Assembly (NCBI GenBank): GCA_026417975.1
Contig: JAOACD010000007.1
Coordinates: forward strand, 167,572-231,571
Direction of reading: 5' to 3'
DNA: 64,000 bases
Source of the DNA: Melioribacter sp.
Lineage (GTDB): Bacteria > Bacteroidota > Ignavibacteria > Ignavibacteriales > Melioribacteraceae
Below the pieces are notes generated by a model that ran no database searches, was not told where the DNA came from, and worked only from the letters and a program-made list of their open reading frames with translations. Each line of letters opens with the position of its first letter. The stretch's first letter is position 1. Below, piece after piece: positions 9,748-18,896 of this stretch. The translations under genes were made by a program, and so were the position numbers.

Positions 9748-11100
9748 TTAAATATGATAAGTTTTTTTTGCGAATTCAGTTAGTTCATCTCTAAATGCTG
9801 GATGTGCTATTTCAATTAAGGCCCTTGCTCTTTCCTGGATGCTTTTACCAAAAAGATTTGCAATCCCATATTCAGTAACTACATAATGAACATCGCCACG
9901 AGTAGTAACCACTCCAGCACCAGGTTTAAGTGTTGGAACTATTTTAGAAAATTTCAAATCCTTAGTAGCAGAAGGGAGAGCAATAATGGGCTTTCCACCT
10001 TCTGAACGTGAAGCTCCACGGATAAAATCTAACTGGCCACCAATTCCACTAAAAAATTTTGTTCCTAAACTATCAGCACAAACTTGTCCAGTTAAATCAA
10101 TTTCTATAGCAGAATTAATAGCAACCATTTTATAATTTTGGGAAATTAAGAACGGGTCGTTTACGTATTCTTGTGGATGAAATTCAAAAATTGGATTATT
10201 ATCAATATAGTCATATAGTTTTTTTGTCCCAAGAACAAATCCAGCAATAACTTTTCCTGGATGCAAAGTTTTTTTCTCGCCGTTTACAACACCTTCTTCT
10301 ATTAAATCTATTAATCCATCCGAGAACATTTCTGTATGAACACCAAGATCATTCTTATTATGAAGATATCTCAGAACTGCATCTGGTATTGCACCTATTC
10401 CCATTTGCAAAGTCGAGCCATCTTCGATTAAACTTGCAACATTTCTACCAATTTTATCAAATATTTCGAGCATTTCAGATGTAATATCTGGATCTACCTG
10501 AGGCAATTCTTGAAGAGGTAAGTCAACTTCAACAATGTAGTCAATTTTATTAACATGAATAAAACTGTTTCCTAAACCTCTTGGCATTTGCTTATTAACT
10601 TGCGCAATTACGCATTTAGCTTTTTCTGCAGGAGTTTTAATATTTCCTACATCAATACCATAGCTGCAGAAACCATGTTCATCAGGAGGAGAAACATGTA
10701 TTAAAGCCACATCTGCTTGTATAATTCCTCTTTTAAATAACAATGTTACCTCAGAAAGAAATATTGGGATAAATTCTGCTCTACCTTCATTAATTGCTTG
10801 GCGAACATTAGCTCCAATAAAAAAAGCTTTGTGCTTAAAATGCTTTTCCATACCGGGCTTAACATATGGCAAATCCCCTACAACAAGAATGTGATAAATT
10901 TCAACATTATATAGTTCATCTTTTCTATTTACCATAGCATTAATTAATTCTAACGGAGCCGCACATCCAGGCTGCACAATAATTTTATCACCACTTTTAA
11001 TTATTTTAACTGCCTCTTCTGGAGTAGTAATTTTTGCATTATACTTTTTAATCCAAGCGGCGTTAGTAGGTTTATCAAATTTTATTTGTTCTGTTGTCAT
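9748..11100 (-). CDS. Acetyl-CoA hydrolase/transferase family protein (4-hydroxybutyrate/acetate CoA-transferase type)
   Basis: The track begins at 11163 inside the upstream gene. The natural start is the ATG at 11098-11100 (MTTEQIKFDKPTN), giving 450 residues, the usual length of this family. Typical motifs are IKSGDKIIVQPGCAAP, QMGIGAIPDAVLRYL, MFSDGLIDLIEEG, NSAIEIDLTGQV and FSGIGGQLDFIRGA. Members move CoA between acetate and another acid (succinate, butyrate, 4-hydroxybutyrate) or hydrolyse acetyl-CoA. The exact substrate cannot be read from sequence. It lies 13 bp downstream of the alanine-dehydrogenase-like gene and abuts the phosphoesterase, so the three form an operon. Confidence 0.88.
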   Translation of the reverse strand: MTTEQIKFDKPTNAAWIKKYNAKITTPEEAVKIIKSGDKIIVQPGCAAPLELINAMVNRKDELYNVEIYHILVVGDLPYVKPGMEKHFKHKAFFIGANVRQAINEGRAEFIPIFLSEVTLLFKRGIIQADVALIHVSPPDEHGFCSYGIDVGNIKTPAEKAKCVIAQVNKQMPRGLGNSFIHVNKIDYIVEVDLPLQELPQVDPDITSEMLEIFDKIGRNVASLIEDGSTLQMGIGAIPDAVLRYLHNKNDLGVHTEMFSDGLIDLIEEGVVNGEKKTLHPGKVIAGFVLGTKKLYDYIDNNPIFEFHPQEYVNDPFLISQNYKMVAINSAIEIDLTGQVCADSLGTKFFSGIGGQLDFIRGASRSEGGKPIIALPSATKDLKFSKIVPTLKPGAGVVTTRGDVHYVVTEYGIANLFGKSIQERARALIEIAHPAFRDELTEFAKKTYHI

Positions 11101-11113
11101 AGGAAATATTATT

Positions 11114-12235
11114 TCAATTAGTTGGGAATACATGTAAACGTCGATACTCAAGCCCAAAAGCATCAGCTATTGCTTCATTAGTACAAAATCCATTATATGT
11201 ACAAACACCTTTAGCCAAACCAATATTGTTAATTAAAGCACGCGATAGACCATACTCAGCTATTTCATTTATATATTCCATTGATGCATTTGTTAATCCA
11301 TAACTAGCTGTTCTTGAAACAAGGGCAGGCATATTTGGTACACAATAATGAATAACATTATGTAAAATAAAAATAGGGTCTGAGAGAGTAGTAGGTCTAC
11401 TTGTTTCTACACATCCACCTTGGTCAATCGAAACATCAACAATCACTGCTCCTTTCTTCATAGATTTAACCATTTCTTCTGTTACTATGTGGGGTGTTTT
11501 ACCTGCCTTGATTTGAATAGCCCCTATTAATAAATCTGCGAACTTAACACCACGAGCAATTGTGTATTGATTAGCTGCAACTGTAGTTATGCTTTTAGAA
11601 ATTTCATCATTAATTTTTCTTAATTTTCTTAAATCTTTATCTAGGACAATAACATGAGCTCCCCTTGCATGTGCAGTTCTTGCAGCGTTAAAACCAACAA
11701 CTCCTGCCCCTATAATAACAACCGCAGCTGGAGCCACTCCAGCAATTCCCCCCATTAAAATACCTCTACCATATTTAAAATCACTACCAAGAAATCTTTC
11801 GCCTACTTGAACAGATAATTGTCCTGCAATTTCACTCATTGATTGTAATACTGGAAGTTGCTCATCTTTTTCAATTAATTCATAAGCTATAGCTGTAATT
11901 TTTTTTGACAATAATTTTTCAAGAATAATTTTCTTTCCAAGAGCCAAATAAAGAAAAGAAAAAATAATCTGTTCTTCTTGAAGCATATCTACTTCATCTT
12001 CAGTAAGTGGAGCTACCTTTACAATCATTTCTGAACGATGATAGACTTCCTCGACATTGTAGACTATTGTTGCACCCACTGCACGATATTCTTCATCTGT
12101 GAAATGACTTTCATATCCTGCGCCGGTTTCAATAAATACAGTATGTCCTGCTTGAACCAAAGTATTGACCCCTGCAGGTGCTAAAGCAACTCTTTTCTCT
12201 TCTCTATGTGTTTCTTTTGGTATCCCAATTCTCAT
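11114..12235 (-). CDS. Alanine dehydrogenase family protein, catalytic His replaced
   Basis: The 373-residue protein has the full alanine dehydrogenase/PntA fold: N-terminal MRIGIPKETHREEKRVAL, a Rossmann motif VIIGAGVVGFNAART, and VDVSIDQGGCVETS with the conserved catalytic Asp. K73 matches the substrate-binding Lys. In characterised Ald enzymes the catalytic His96 lies in a motif like FTYLHLA. Here the motif is FSFLYLA with Tyr at residue 96. It may therefore have reduced or different activity. Alanine-dehydrogenase-like genes are often found near tsaE/porX in Bacteroidota, and here it lies a few kb from them. Family membership is sure; activity as L-alanine dehydrogenase is not. Confidence 0.85.
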   Translation of the reverse strand: MRIGIPKETHREEKRVALAPAGVNTLVQAGHTVFIETGAGYESHFTDEEYRAVGATIVYNVEEVYHRSEMIVKVAPLTEDEVDMLQEEQIIFSFLYLALGKKIILEKLLSKKITAIAYELIEKDEQLPVLQSMSEIAGQLSVQVGERFLGSDFKYGRGILMGGIAGVAPAAVVIIGAGVVGFNAARTAHARGAHVIVLDKDLRKLRKINDEISKSITTVAANQYTIARGVKFADLLIGAIQIKAGKTPHIVTEEMVKSMKKGAVIVDVSIDQGGCVETSRPTTLSDPIFILHNVIHYCVPNMPALVSRTASYGLTNASMEYINEIAEYGLSRALINNIGLAKGVCTYNGFCTNEAIADAFGLEYRRLHVFPTN

Positions 12236-12318
12236 ATTAAAATGACTTCATTTTTCTTTTTTATTTCACCTTAAACAAAAATAAACATAATATATTTTCA
12301 AACAAATTGATCAAAGAA

Positions 12319-13275
12319 TTAAACTGGGGTTAATGGATTTTTACCATTTAAAACTGCAATAACATTCTTAGCAACAAGCTCTGCCATTTTTGTTCTAGTT
12401 TCTACAGTAGCACTACCAATGTGCGGTAATAAAAACACATTATCTAATTTTAATAATTCTGGATTGATATTTGGCTCGTTTTCATATACATCGAAACCTG
12501 CTGAAAATACTTTTTTCTTTTTTAATAATTCAATTAAAAATTTTTCTTCAATTACTTCTCCTCTGGAGGTATTAACAATAATTGCATTTTCCTTTAAAAA
12601 TCTAAGTTTCTCTCTATTCAACAGATGATATGTTTTCTCTGTTAAAGGGACATGAATTGAAATTATATCCGAATTTTTTAATAAATAATCTAAGCTCACT
12701 TTTTTTGCACCTATTACGTTTTCAATTTCTATATTACGTGACCTGCTATAGTATATTATGTTTGTTTTAAAAGCTTTCATACGAGAAGCCACTTCTGTAC
12801 CAATTCTACCAGCACCAATAATTCCTACTGTTTTATCTTTAATATCGTAACCAAGTAAAAGATCAGGTTTCCATCCTTTAAATTTTTTTTGACGCATCAT
12901 TTTGTTTGCTTCATTAAATCTTCTTGCACAAGCTAGAATAAGAGCAACTGCAACATCAGCTGTTGCATCAGTTAATACATCTGGTGTATTTGTTACAATT
13001 ATATTTTTGGATTTTGCATATTGTACATCAATATTATTATATCCAACAGCATAATTAGCTATAATCTTACATTTATTCAAATTATCTATTACTTCTTTAT
13101 CAATTTTATCGCTTAACAAACAAATTAAAGCATCAGCATCTTTAGCTCCTTTTATTAATTCTTTTTTTGTTATTGACCTTTCCTTATTAAACGTGTAGGT
13201 AATAAATCCATGCTTAGTAAGAAGAGCTTCAATGTTACCAGGCAATTTTTGAGTTATAAAAACTTTCTTTTTCAT
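12319..13275 (-). CDS. D-2-hydroxyacid dehydrogenase (glyoxylate/hydroxypyruvate reductase type)
   Basis: The 318-residue protein has the D-isomer 2-hydroxyacid dehydrogenase layout. The NAD-binding motif is GIIGAGRIGTEVASR with the third signature LKENAIIVNTSRG, the catalytic Arg/Glu/His are in motifs such as YAVGYNNID, GFDVYENEPN and LLPHIGSAT. The closest match by eye is GyaR/glyoxylate reductase, which reduces glyoxylate or hydroxypyruvate with NAD(P)H. It lies 3 bp downstream of the SpmA/SpmB-like gene, and their stop and start nearly touch. Substrate is unproved. Confidence 0.88.
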   Translation of the reverse strand: MKKKVFITQKLPGNIEALLTKHGFITYTFNKERSITKKELIKGAKDADALICLLSDKIDKEVIDNLNKCKIIANYAVGYNNIDVQYAKSKNIIVTNTPDVLTDATADVAVALILACARRFNEANKMMRQKKFKGWKPDLLLGYDIKDKTVGIIGAGRIGTEVASRMKAFKTNIIYYSRSRNIEIENVIGAKKVSLDYLLKNSDIISIHVPLTEKTYHLLNREKLRFLKENAIIVNTSRGEVIEEKFLIELLKKKKVFSAGFDVYENEPNINPELLKLDNVFLLPHIGSATVETRTKMAELVAKNVIAVLNGKNPLTPV

Positions 13276-13278
13276 ACT

Positions 13279-14889
13279 TCAACCAAAAATTAATTTAACA
13301 ATAAAAAAAGCACCTAATATTCCCGCAATATCAGCAAGAACACCTGCAGCTACAGCATGTCTTGTCCTCTTAATATTTACAGAACCAAAATACAAAGCAA
13401 GAACATAAAAAGTTGTTTCGGTACTACCCATAATAGTAGATACAAGAATTCCAATAAAAGAATCAGGTCCGTGCACTGAAATAATTTCAGACATAATTCC
13501 AAGCGACGCACTTCCTGAAAGAGGCCTCATTAATGCCATTGGTAAGGCTTCTGCAGGGAATCCTATTAAATTTGTAAGTGGGGACAATAAGTAAATTAAA
13601 AAATCCATAGCTCCGCTTACTCTAAAAATTCCAATTGCAATTAACATTGCAACAAGATATGGTATGATTCTTATTGCTACATTAAACCCTTCCTTTGCCC
13701 CTTCTATAAATACTTCATAAATTTTTATTTTTCTAGCAAAACCATAACAAACAAAAAGAAATATTATTAATGGAATAGCTAAAACTGAAATCAATTGTAT
13801 TGTTTCTCTAATAAGTTCAATATCAAAATTTATTAGTATATTTTTCAATTCTGTTAATGAAAGAAAAATTAGTAATGCTATAATAAAGACAAGGGTGATA
13901 ATTTTTTTATAATTCTTTCTTATCGATGCTATAACTTGTTCTAGATTAAACGGAAATTTCTCCAAAGTTTTTGCCGCAATTATTCCTGTTAAAGTTGCAC
14001 ACAAAGCACCAAAAAAAGAAGTCCCAATAATTATAGCAGGATTACTACTTCCTGCGGCAGCTCTTATAGCAATTGCTGTAGCAGGTATCAATGTTAACCC
14101 CGCAGTATTTATAGCAAGAAAAGTACACATAGCATTAGTTGCAACTCCCTTATTACTATTGAGTTTATCAAGTTCTTCCATAGCTTTAAGCCCAAAAGGG
14201 GTGGCTGCATTTCCTAAGCCTAACATATTTGCTGATATATTCATAATTATAGATGCAATTGCTGGATGGTCTTGTGGAACATCGGGGAATAAAAATTTTG
14301 TAATTGGCCTAACTAATTTCGAAATTAATGTTATTAAACCTGCTTCTTCTGCAATTTTCATTATCCCTAACCATAAAGCCATAATACCAATTAAGCCAAT
14401 AGCAATTTTTACAGCATTTTCTGCATAATCAATAATTGCATTTGTCACTTCTTTCATCTTCAAGAACGAAACTTTTTCCAAATACAAGTTAGCAGAATAA
14501 TTAAGCGAATCAAGTTTTTTACTTAAAATCAATCTTCCTGTTATATCATAATCTTTCCCAGAAGACTTAGCAATTTCTTTCCATATCTTAGGAGCTGTTT
14601 CATCTATTTTTAGGTAAACAGAAAAAGAATTTTTATTATCTCTAGCCAAAGTTATTTTTTGTTTAATGTCATGTTTAATAGTAGTTTTGTAGAAGCTATT
14701 AAACTCTTTTAAAGTTATTAAAACTTCTGCACTGATAGTTTTGGACTTATTAATATCATCTTCGAAATTTATTATAACATTTAATGGATGATTATTTTTA
14801 TACTTATCGTTAGAAAGGTCTTTAATGTCGAGAGTAAAAGCTGTTATAATTCCTAATGCCAATAATGTAAGCCAGATATAATTGAGCAT
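13279..14889 (-). CDS. Fused SpmA/SpmB-like nucleoside-recognition (Gate) membrane protein with an inserted N-terminal domain
   Basis: The 536-residue polytopic protein contains two Gate/nucleoside-recognition modules. The SpmA-like part (about 155-310) includes MNISANMLGLGNAATPFGLKAM, and the SpmB-like part (about 385-536) includes MALMRPLSGSASLGIMSEI and MGSTETTFYVLALYFG. In Bacillus these are separate spore-maturation proteins; Bacteroidota often carry a fused version of about 410 residues. Here the first membrane segment (1-19) is followed by about 110 soluble residues before the next one, so the protein is longer than usual. Its transport substrate is unknown. It is the first gene of a run ending in the hydroxyacid dehydrogenase. 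Confidence 0.85.
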   Translation of the reverse strand: MLNYIWLTLLALGIITAFTLDIKDLSNDKYKNNHPLNVIINFEDDINKSKTISAEVLITLKEFNSFYKTTIKHDIKQKITLARDNKNSFSVYLKIDETAPKIWKEIAKSSGKDYDITGRLILSKKLDSLNYSANLYLEKVSFLKMKEVTNAIIDYAENAVKIAIGLIGIMALWLGIMKIAEEAGLITLISKLVRPITKFLFPDVPQDHPAIASIIMNISANMLGLGNAATPFGLKAMEELDKLNSNKGVATNAMCTFLAINTAGLTLIPATAIAIRAAAGSSNPAIIIGTSFFGALCATLTGIIAAKTLEKFPFNLEQVIASIRKNYKKIITLVFIIALLIFLSLTELKNILINFDIELIRETIQLISVLAIPLIIFLFVCYGFARKIKIYEVFIEGAKEGFNVAIRIIPYLVAMLIAIGIFRVSGAMDFLIYLLSPLTNLIGFPAEALPMALMRPLSGSASLGIMSEIISVHGPDSFIGILVSTIMGSTETTFYVLALYFGSVNIKRTRHAVAAGVLADIAGILGAFFIVKLIFG

Positions 14890-14983
14890 TTTTATAATTT
14901 AATAGATTTTATATTGACAAATTAAAAATTAATATGAAAAAAGAAAGTTTTTTAATTAGGCATTAAAAAAAATAAGAGGTGAT

Positions 14984-15745
14984 ATGAAAATAGGACTTGT
15001 TCAATTTTCACCAATATGGGAAAACAAAGCAGCAAGCATACAAAAAATTGATTTTATGATAAATTCTATTAACGAAAAAATTGATTTATTAATTTTTCCC
15101 GAATTGACTTTAACTGGCTTTACAATGAATACTAATAAGTTTGCTGAGGAAATCGATGGCGAAGGAATGAAATACTTTATCGCGCTTTCTAAACGATTAA
15201 AGGCAAACATATTTTTCGGAATAATAGAAAAAAGTGAGAACGTTTTTTACAATTCATTAATACATTTAGACAGAAATGGTTTAATTAATGCATGCTATAG
15301 AAAAATACATCCTTTTACTCACACAAAAGAGGATAAGTTTTATAGTGCAGGGGATGAAATTGTAATTACTAAAATAGAACAGACAAAAATTGGATTGAGC
15401 ATTTGTTACGATTTAAGATTTCCAGAACTATTCAGACTATATGCCAAGCAACAGGCAGAAATTATGGTAAATATTGCAAATTGGCCTATTGATAGAATTG
15501 AACATTGGAAAACTTTATTAAAAGCAAGAGCAATAGAAAATCAATGTTTTATGTTAGGAGTAAACAGAACTGGTAATGACCCATATTTTCAATACAATGG
15601 TTTTAGTGCTATAATAGATCCATTAGGTAATATTATTCATATGGCAGAAAATGAAGAAAAAATAATAATAAGCGAATTAGACTTAAATAAAATAAACGAA
15701 ACAAGAAATAATTTTCAGTTTTTGAAAGATATAAAATTAATATAG
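14984..15745 (+). CDS. Nitrilase-family amidase (omega-amidase / Nit2-YafV type)
   Basis: A 253-residue carbon-nitrogen hydrolase. The Glu-Lys-Cys triad is visible: E40 in FPELTLTGF, K107 in YRKIHPF, C141 in SICYDLRFPELF. The pattern is closest to omega-amidases (YafV, Nit2), which deaminate 2-oxoglutaramate or 2-oxosuccinamate made as by-products of glutamine and asparagine transamination. The ATG is preceded by AAGAGGTGAT, a good ribosome site. It is divergent from the SpmA/SpmB-like gene, sharing a 94-bp AT-rich spacer. Confidence 0.88.
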   Translation: MKIGLVQFSPIWENKAASIQKIDFMINSINEKIDLLIFPELTLTGFTMNTNKFAEEIDGEGMKYFIALSKRLKANIFFGIIEKSENVFYNSLIHLDRNGLINACYRKIHPFTHTKEDKFYSAGDEIVITKIEQTKIGLSICYDLRFPELFRLYAKQQAEIMVNIANWPIDRIEHWKTLLKARAIENQCFMLGVNRTGNDPYFQYNGFSAIIDPLGNIIHMAENEEKIIISELDLNKINETRNNFQFLKDIKLI

Positions 15746-15820
15746 TTGTAAATTAAGTATTCTTAAAATAAACTATGATTGATTACAAACCAATTTAATT
15801 ATATTACAAAAACTTATAAA

Positions 15821-16444
15821 TCAAAGTCCATTCAATTCGGTTCTATATTGATTTAAAACATAAACTAGATCCTTTGCTTCCATAATTGTAGACATAACAG
15901 CTACTCCTGCTGCGCCAGCAGATAAACATTCTTTAACTCTATCAGGAGTTACTCCACCAATAGCAAAAACGGGCAATTTTATAGAAGAAGTAATTTCAGC
16001 AAGTTTATCTATACCTTGTGGATTTCCATAATTTATTTTTGATGGAGTAGAAAATATTGGACCAAAAACAATAAAATCAGCACCTTCATTTTCTGCTTGA
16101 AAAGCACTTTCCAATGAGTGACAACTTACACCTATCAAGTGTTTAGGGTACATATATTTTACTAATTTTATGTTTAAGCCATTTTCTTTACAATGAATTC
16201 CATGAACGCTAACATTATTAACAACATTCAAATTATTATTAATAAAAAACTTCACTTTGTTCACAATTTTTGAAGTTAATTTTTTGGTTAAATATATAAG
16301 CTCATCATCAGATAAATCATTTTCTCGTATTTGGATTGCTTTCACACCATAATCAGCTGCTAACCCCAGAATCTCCTCTAATGTTAAAAACTTACACAAT
16401 TTGCGATTTGTAACTAAATATAGTTTAAAATCAATTTTACTCAT
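15821..16444 (-). CDS. thiE: ThiE, thiamine-phosphate synthase
   Basis: ThiE joins HMP pyrophosphate and thiazole phosphate to make thiamine phosphate. The TIM-barrel motifs are [38 protein letters not shown] and [11 protein letters not shown]. The track starts at a TTG (16453), but the ATG at 16442-16444 ([14 protein letters not shown]) is better. It overlaps the end of thiG by 8 bases (ATGAGTAA), a coupled arrangement. The product is 207 residues, normal for ThiE. It is the last gene of the TPP-riboswitch-controlled operon. Confidence 0.95.
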   Translation of the reverse strand: MSKIDFKLYLVTNRKLCKFLTLEEILGLAADYGVKAIQIRENDLSDDELIYLTKKLTSKIVNKVKFFINNNLNVVNNVSVHGIHCKENGLNIKLVKYMYPKHLIGVSCHSLESAFQAENEGADFIVFGPIFSTPSKINYGNPQGIDKLAEITSSIKLPVFAIGGVTPDRVKECLSAGAAGVAVMSTIMEAKDLVYVLNQYRTELNGL

Positions 16445-17216
16445 GCCTACCAATTATTCCTTCTAATGGACTAGAAGCAGTAGCATATAATTTTTTAGGG
16501 ATTCTGCCAGCTTCGTAAGCCAAACGTCCTGCTTTCGCTGCATAGTTCATTGCTTTAGCCATTTTTACTGGATTTTGAGCACATGCTACAGCCGTATTTA
16601 ACAATACACCATCAACTCCTAATTCAAATGCAATTGATACATCCGACGCAGTCCCTACTCCAGCATCTATTATTATAGGCAAATCAATCAATTCTCTAAT
16701 AATCCGAATATTGTAAGGGTTCCTTATCCCCATGCCTGAACCAATAGGGGCACCTAAAGGCATTATAGCAGCACACCCAATATCTGCAAGTTTTTTACAT
16801 GAAACAGGGTCATCGTTACAATAAGGTAACACAACAAAGCCTTCTTTTACTAATGCATCTGCTGCCTTCAATAGTTCAGGAATATCTGGAAAGAGTGTTT
16901 CATCATCACCTATAACTTCCAATTTAATCCAATTTGTATTCAAAGCTTCTCTTGCAAGTTTAGCTGTTAAAATTGCTTCTTTTGCAGTATAACAGCCTGC
17001 AGTATTAGGTAATATAAAAAAATTATTGTCTAACAATATCTGTATTAAGTTTTCTTTTTCTTTATTATCTATATTGACTCTTCTTATTGCTACTGTAACA
17101 ATCTCCGTTTCGCTTGCTTTAAGCGCTTCTAATAATATTTTATAATTAGGATATTTAGCTGTACCTAAAATCAATCTTGATTTAAACTCTTTATCTGCTA
17201 TTTTCAAATTTTCCAT
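16437..17216 (-). CDS. thiG: ThiG, thiazole synthase
   Basis: ThiG makes the thiazole phosphate moiety from deoxyxylulose phosphate, ThiS thiocarboxylate and dehydroglycine. It shows [39 protein letters not shown] with the Schiff-base Lys, [13 protein letters not shown] and [11 protein letters not shown]. The track start (17255) gives a tail [13 protein letters not shown] not seen in the family. The ATG at 17214-17216 has AAGGAAGG five bases upstream and gives 259 residues. It lies 31 bp after thiS. Confidence 0.96.
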   Translation of the reverse strand: MENLKIADKEFKSRLILGTAKYPNYKILLEALKASETEIVTVAIRRVNIDNKEKENLIQILLDNNFFILPNTAGCYTAKEAILTAKLAREALNTNWIKLEVIGDDETLFPDIPELLKAADALVKEGFVVLPYCNDDPVSCKKLADIGCAAIMPLGAPIGSGMGIRNPYNIRIIRELIDLPIIIDAGVGTASDVSIAFELGVDGVLLNTAVACAQNPVKMAKAMNYAAKAGRLAYEAGRIPKKLYATASSPLEGIIGRHE

Positions 17217-17247
17217 AATGCCTTCCTTTTTAATTAAAAAAATTAAT

Positions 17248-17457
17248 TTATCCACCTTGAACTGCTTTGACTATTTCTATTTGGTCGCCGTCTTTAATAA
17301 TCTGTTCCTTCCAATGTTCTTTAGAGATGATAGTCTCATTAATAGCTATAGCTATATTTTTATCGGTGATATCAAAGTATATTAATAAGTCTTCAACTGA
17401 TATATATTGACTATTAATATCTAATATTTTTTCTTTTCCATTTACTATCAATTTCAT
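17248..17457 (-). CDS. thiS: ThiS, sulfur carrier protein for thiazole synthesis
   Basis: A 69-residue beta-grasp protein ending in the obligatory Gly-Gly (VKAVQGG), the site adenylated and thiocarboxylated before sulfur donation to ThiG. I use the ATG at 17455-17457 ([10 protein letters not shown]) rather than the TTG two codons earlier; MKLIVNG is the typical ThiS opening. It lies 6 bp after the thiO stop. No thiF or thiazole-activating partner lies in the window, so that enzyme must be elsewhere. Confidence 0.94.
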   Translation of the reverse strand: MKLIVNGKEKILDINSQYISVEDLLIYFDITDKNIAIAINETIISKEHWKEQIIKDGDQIEIVKAVQGG

Positions 17458-17463
17458 ATACAA

Positions 17464-18621
17464 TCATGTTTTTTTATAAAATCTTGAAAGATGAAAATTA
17501 GTTAAAATATCAGCATATGATATACCTATATTGGAATCTTTGCCATAGAATTTTGATACTAGTAAATGAGAAATTGCATATGATGTTATAGGAGCTAATA
17601 AAATTCCGTGCCTATAATGACCAGTTGCATAAAAAAGGTTTTCAATTTCTGTATCGCTTACAATAGGACAGTTATCAGGTGTTGCTGGCCTTAAACCCAC
17701 TTTTATTTCTTTTATTTCAAGGTCATAAATCGAAGGTGCTGCTTCCCAACCACGTCTTAATAGCCACATTATTTCTCCAGCTGTAGGTTTTAAATCAAAT
17801 CCAACATCTTCATTAGAAGCTCCTATCAATAATCTTCCATCCGATTTCGGAGTAAGATAGACATCTGGCGCGCGTATAATATGTGATAACTTGTAGGAAT
17901 CTTTTGAAACTAAAGCTACAATTTGACCTTTTACAGGTCTTACAGGTGGTAATAAATATTCTGGAATACCTTTAATTTTTTTTGACCAAGCACCAGCAGC
18001 AATTACAATAAAGCAATTTGATACATCCAAGCATTCATTATCCAATATAATTCTAGAAGCTTTATAATTTTTTATTTCTAACTCATTAACACTTATGCCA
18101 TCTAAAATTTTTCCACCAAGTTTATTTACAGCATTTTTTAATAAGTGAATAAGTGTTCTATTATCTATTTCTCCCTCTTCTGGAATCCATATCCCCGCTA
18201 TAGTTTTAGGGGACAAGCAAGGTTCCTTCTGTCTAATTTCTTCTCCATCTAACCACGATACTGGAAAATTATTTTGCTCATAAAAATTAAATATACGCCT
18301 TATTCTTTCCACATCATCTCTATTAAAGCCTATTATTAATGAACCGCATTTATCAATTTTGAGCTCAATTCCTGTATCTTCTTTTAGCTCGTCTAAAAAT
18401 TTTGGATATAAATAAAAACTTTCTTTACAAAGATTAAATAATGTTAGTTCTTCAAAATAAGCTTCTGAAAATGGAGAAAGCATGCCTGCAGATACCCAAC
18501 TTGTTGAATTTTCTAAATGGTCTCTATTATAAACCTCAACAAAAAAACCTCTCTTTAGTAATTGCCATGCTATAGAAAGGCCTATTACCCCTCCACCTAT
18601 AATTACAACTTTTTGTTTCAT
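17464..18621 (-). CDS. thiO: ThiO, glycine oxidase
   Basis: A 385-residue FAD-dependent DAO-family oxidase. It has the Rossmann motif VVIIGGGVIGLSIAWQL at residues 4-20, VIAAGAWSKK, RPVKGQIVAL and the C-terminal YATGHYRHGILLAP. ThiO oxidises glycine to iminoglycine (dehydroglycine) for ThiG, the oxygen-dependent alternative to ThiH. That suggests thiazole synthesis in at least microaerobic conditions (inference). It is the first gene after the TPP riboswitch and terminator. Confidence 0.92.
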   Translation of the reverse strand: MKQKVVIIGGGVIGLSIAWQLLKRGFFVEVYNRDHLENSTSWVSAGMLSPFSEAYFEELTLFNLCKESFYLYPKFLDELKEDTGIELKIDKCGSLIIGFNRDDVERIRRIFNFYEQNNFPVSWLDGEEIRQKEPCLSPKTIAGIWIPEEGEIDNRTLIHLLKNAVNKLGGKILDGISVNELEIKNYKASRIILDNECLDVSNCFIVIAAGAWSKKIKGIPEYLLPPVRPVKGQIVALVSKDSYKLSHIIRAPDVYLTPKSDGRLLIGASNEDVGFDLKPTAGEIMWLLRRGWEAAPSIYDLEIKEIKVGLRPATPDNCPIVSDTEIENLFYATGHYRHGILLAPITSYAISHLLVSKFYGKDSNIGISYADILTNFHLSRFYKKT

Positions 18622-18650
18622 ATGTTAAAAACTTTTTTTTACAAAAATAA

Positions 18651-18686
18651 AAAAGCCGTTTTCATTAAAATTAGGAAAACGGCTTT
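18651..18686 (-). terminator. Intrinsic terminator of the TPP riboswitch
   Basis: On the minus strand AAAGCCGTTTTC and GAAAACGGCTTT form a long stem followed by a T run. It lies just after the aptamer and before thiO. Its 5' arm CCGTTTTCCT is exactly complementary to AGGAAAACGG at the 3' end of the aptamer, so an antiterminator can form when TPP is absent. Confidence 0.85.
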
Positions 18687-18691
18687 AACTT

Positions 18692-18779
18692 TGTTTCCGT
18701 TTTCCTACGCAAGTATTACCTTGCTCAGGTTCAAGGGTATAATCTCAGCCTGCTATACGCAAGCACCCCTAACGGAAGT
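18692..18779 (-). promoter_or_regulatory. TPP (thiamin pyrophosphate) riboswitch
   Basis: The minus strand has the conserved thi-box order: AGGGGTGC, GCTGAGA, ACCCTTGAACCTGA, GGTAATACTTGCGTAGGAAA. Closing stem P1 is TTCCGTT/AACGGAA. It precedes thiO-thiS-thiG-thiE and, with the downstream hairpin, should stop transcription when TPP is bound. A -7-like TAAGTTTG lies upstream at 18810-18817 but without a clear TTG at the right distance. Confidence 0.96.
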
Positions 18780-18896
18780 AAGAATTTATAAACTGAAAAG
18801 AACTATTAACAAACTTACTTAAAAAGTAAAGTATATAAAAAGTTTTACTCAAAGTTAATAAATTCTATAATAAAATACTTTTTCTAATAAATTAAT

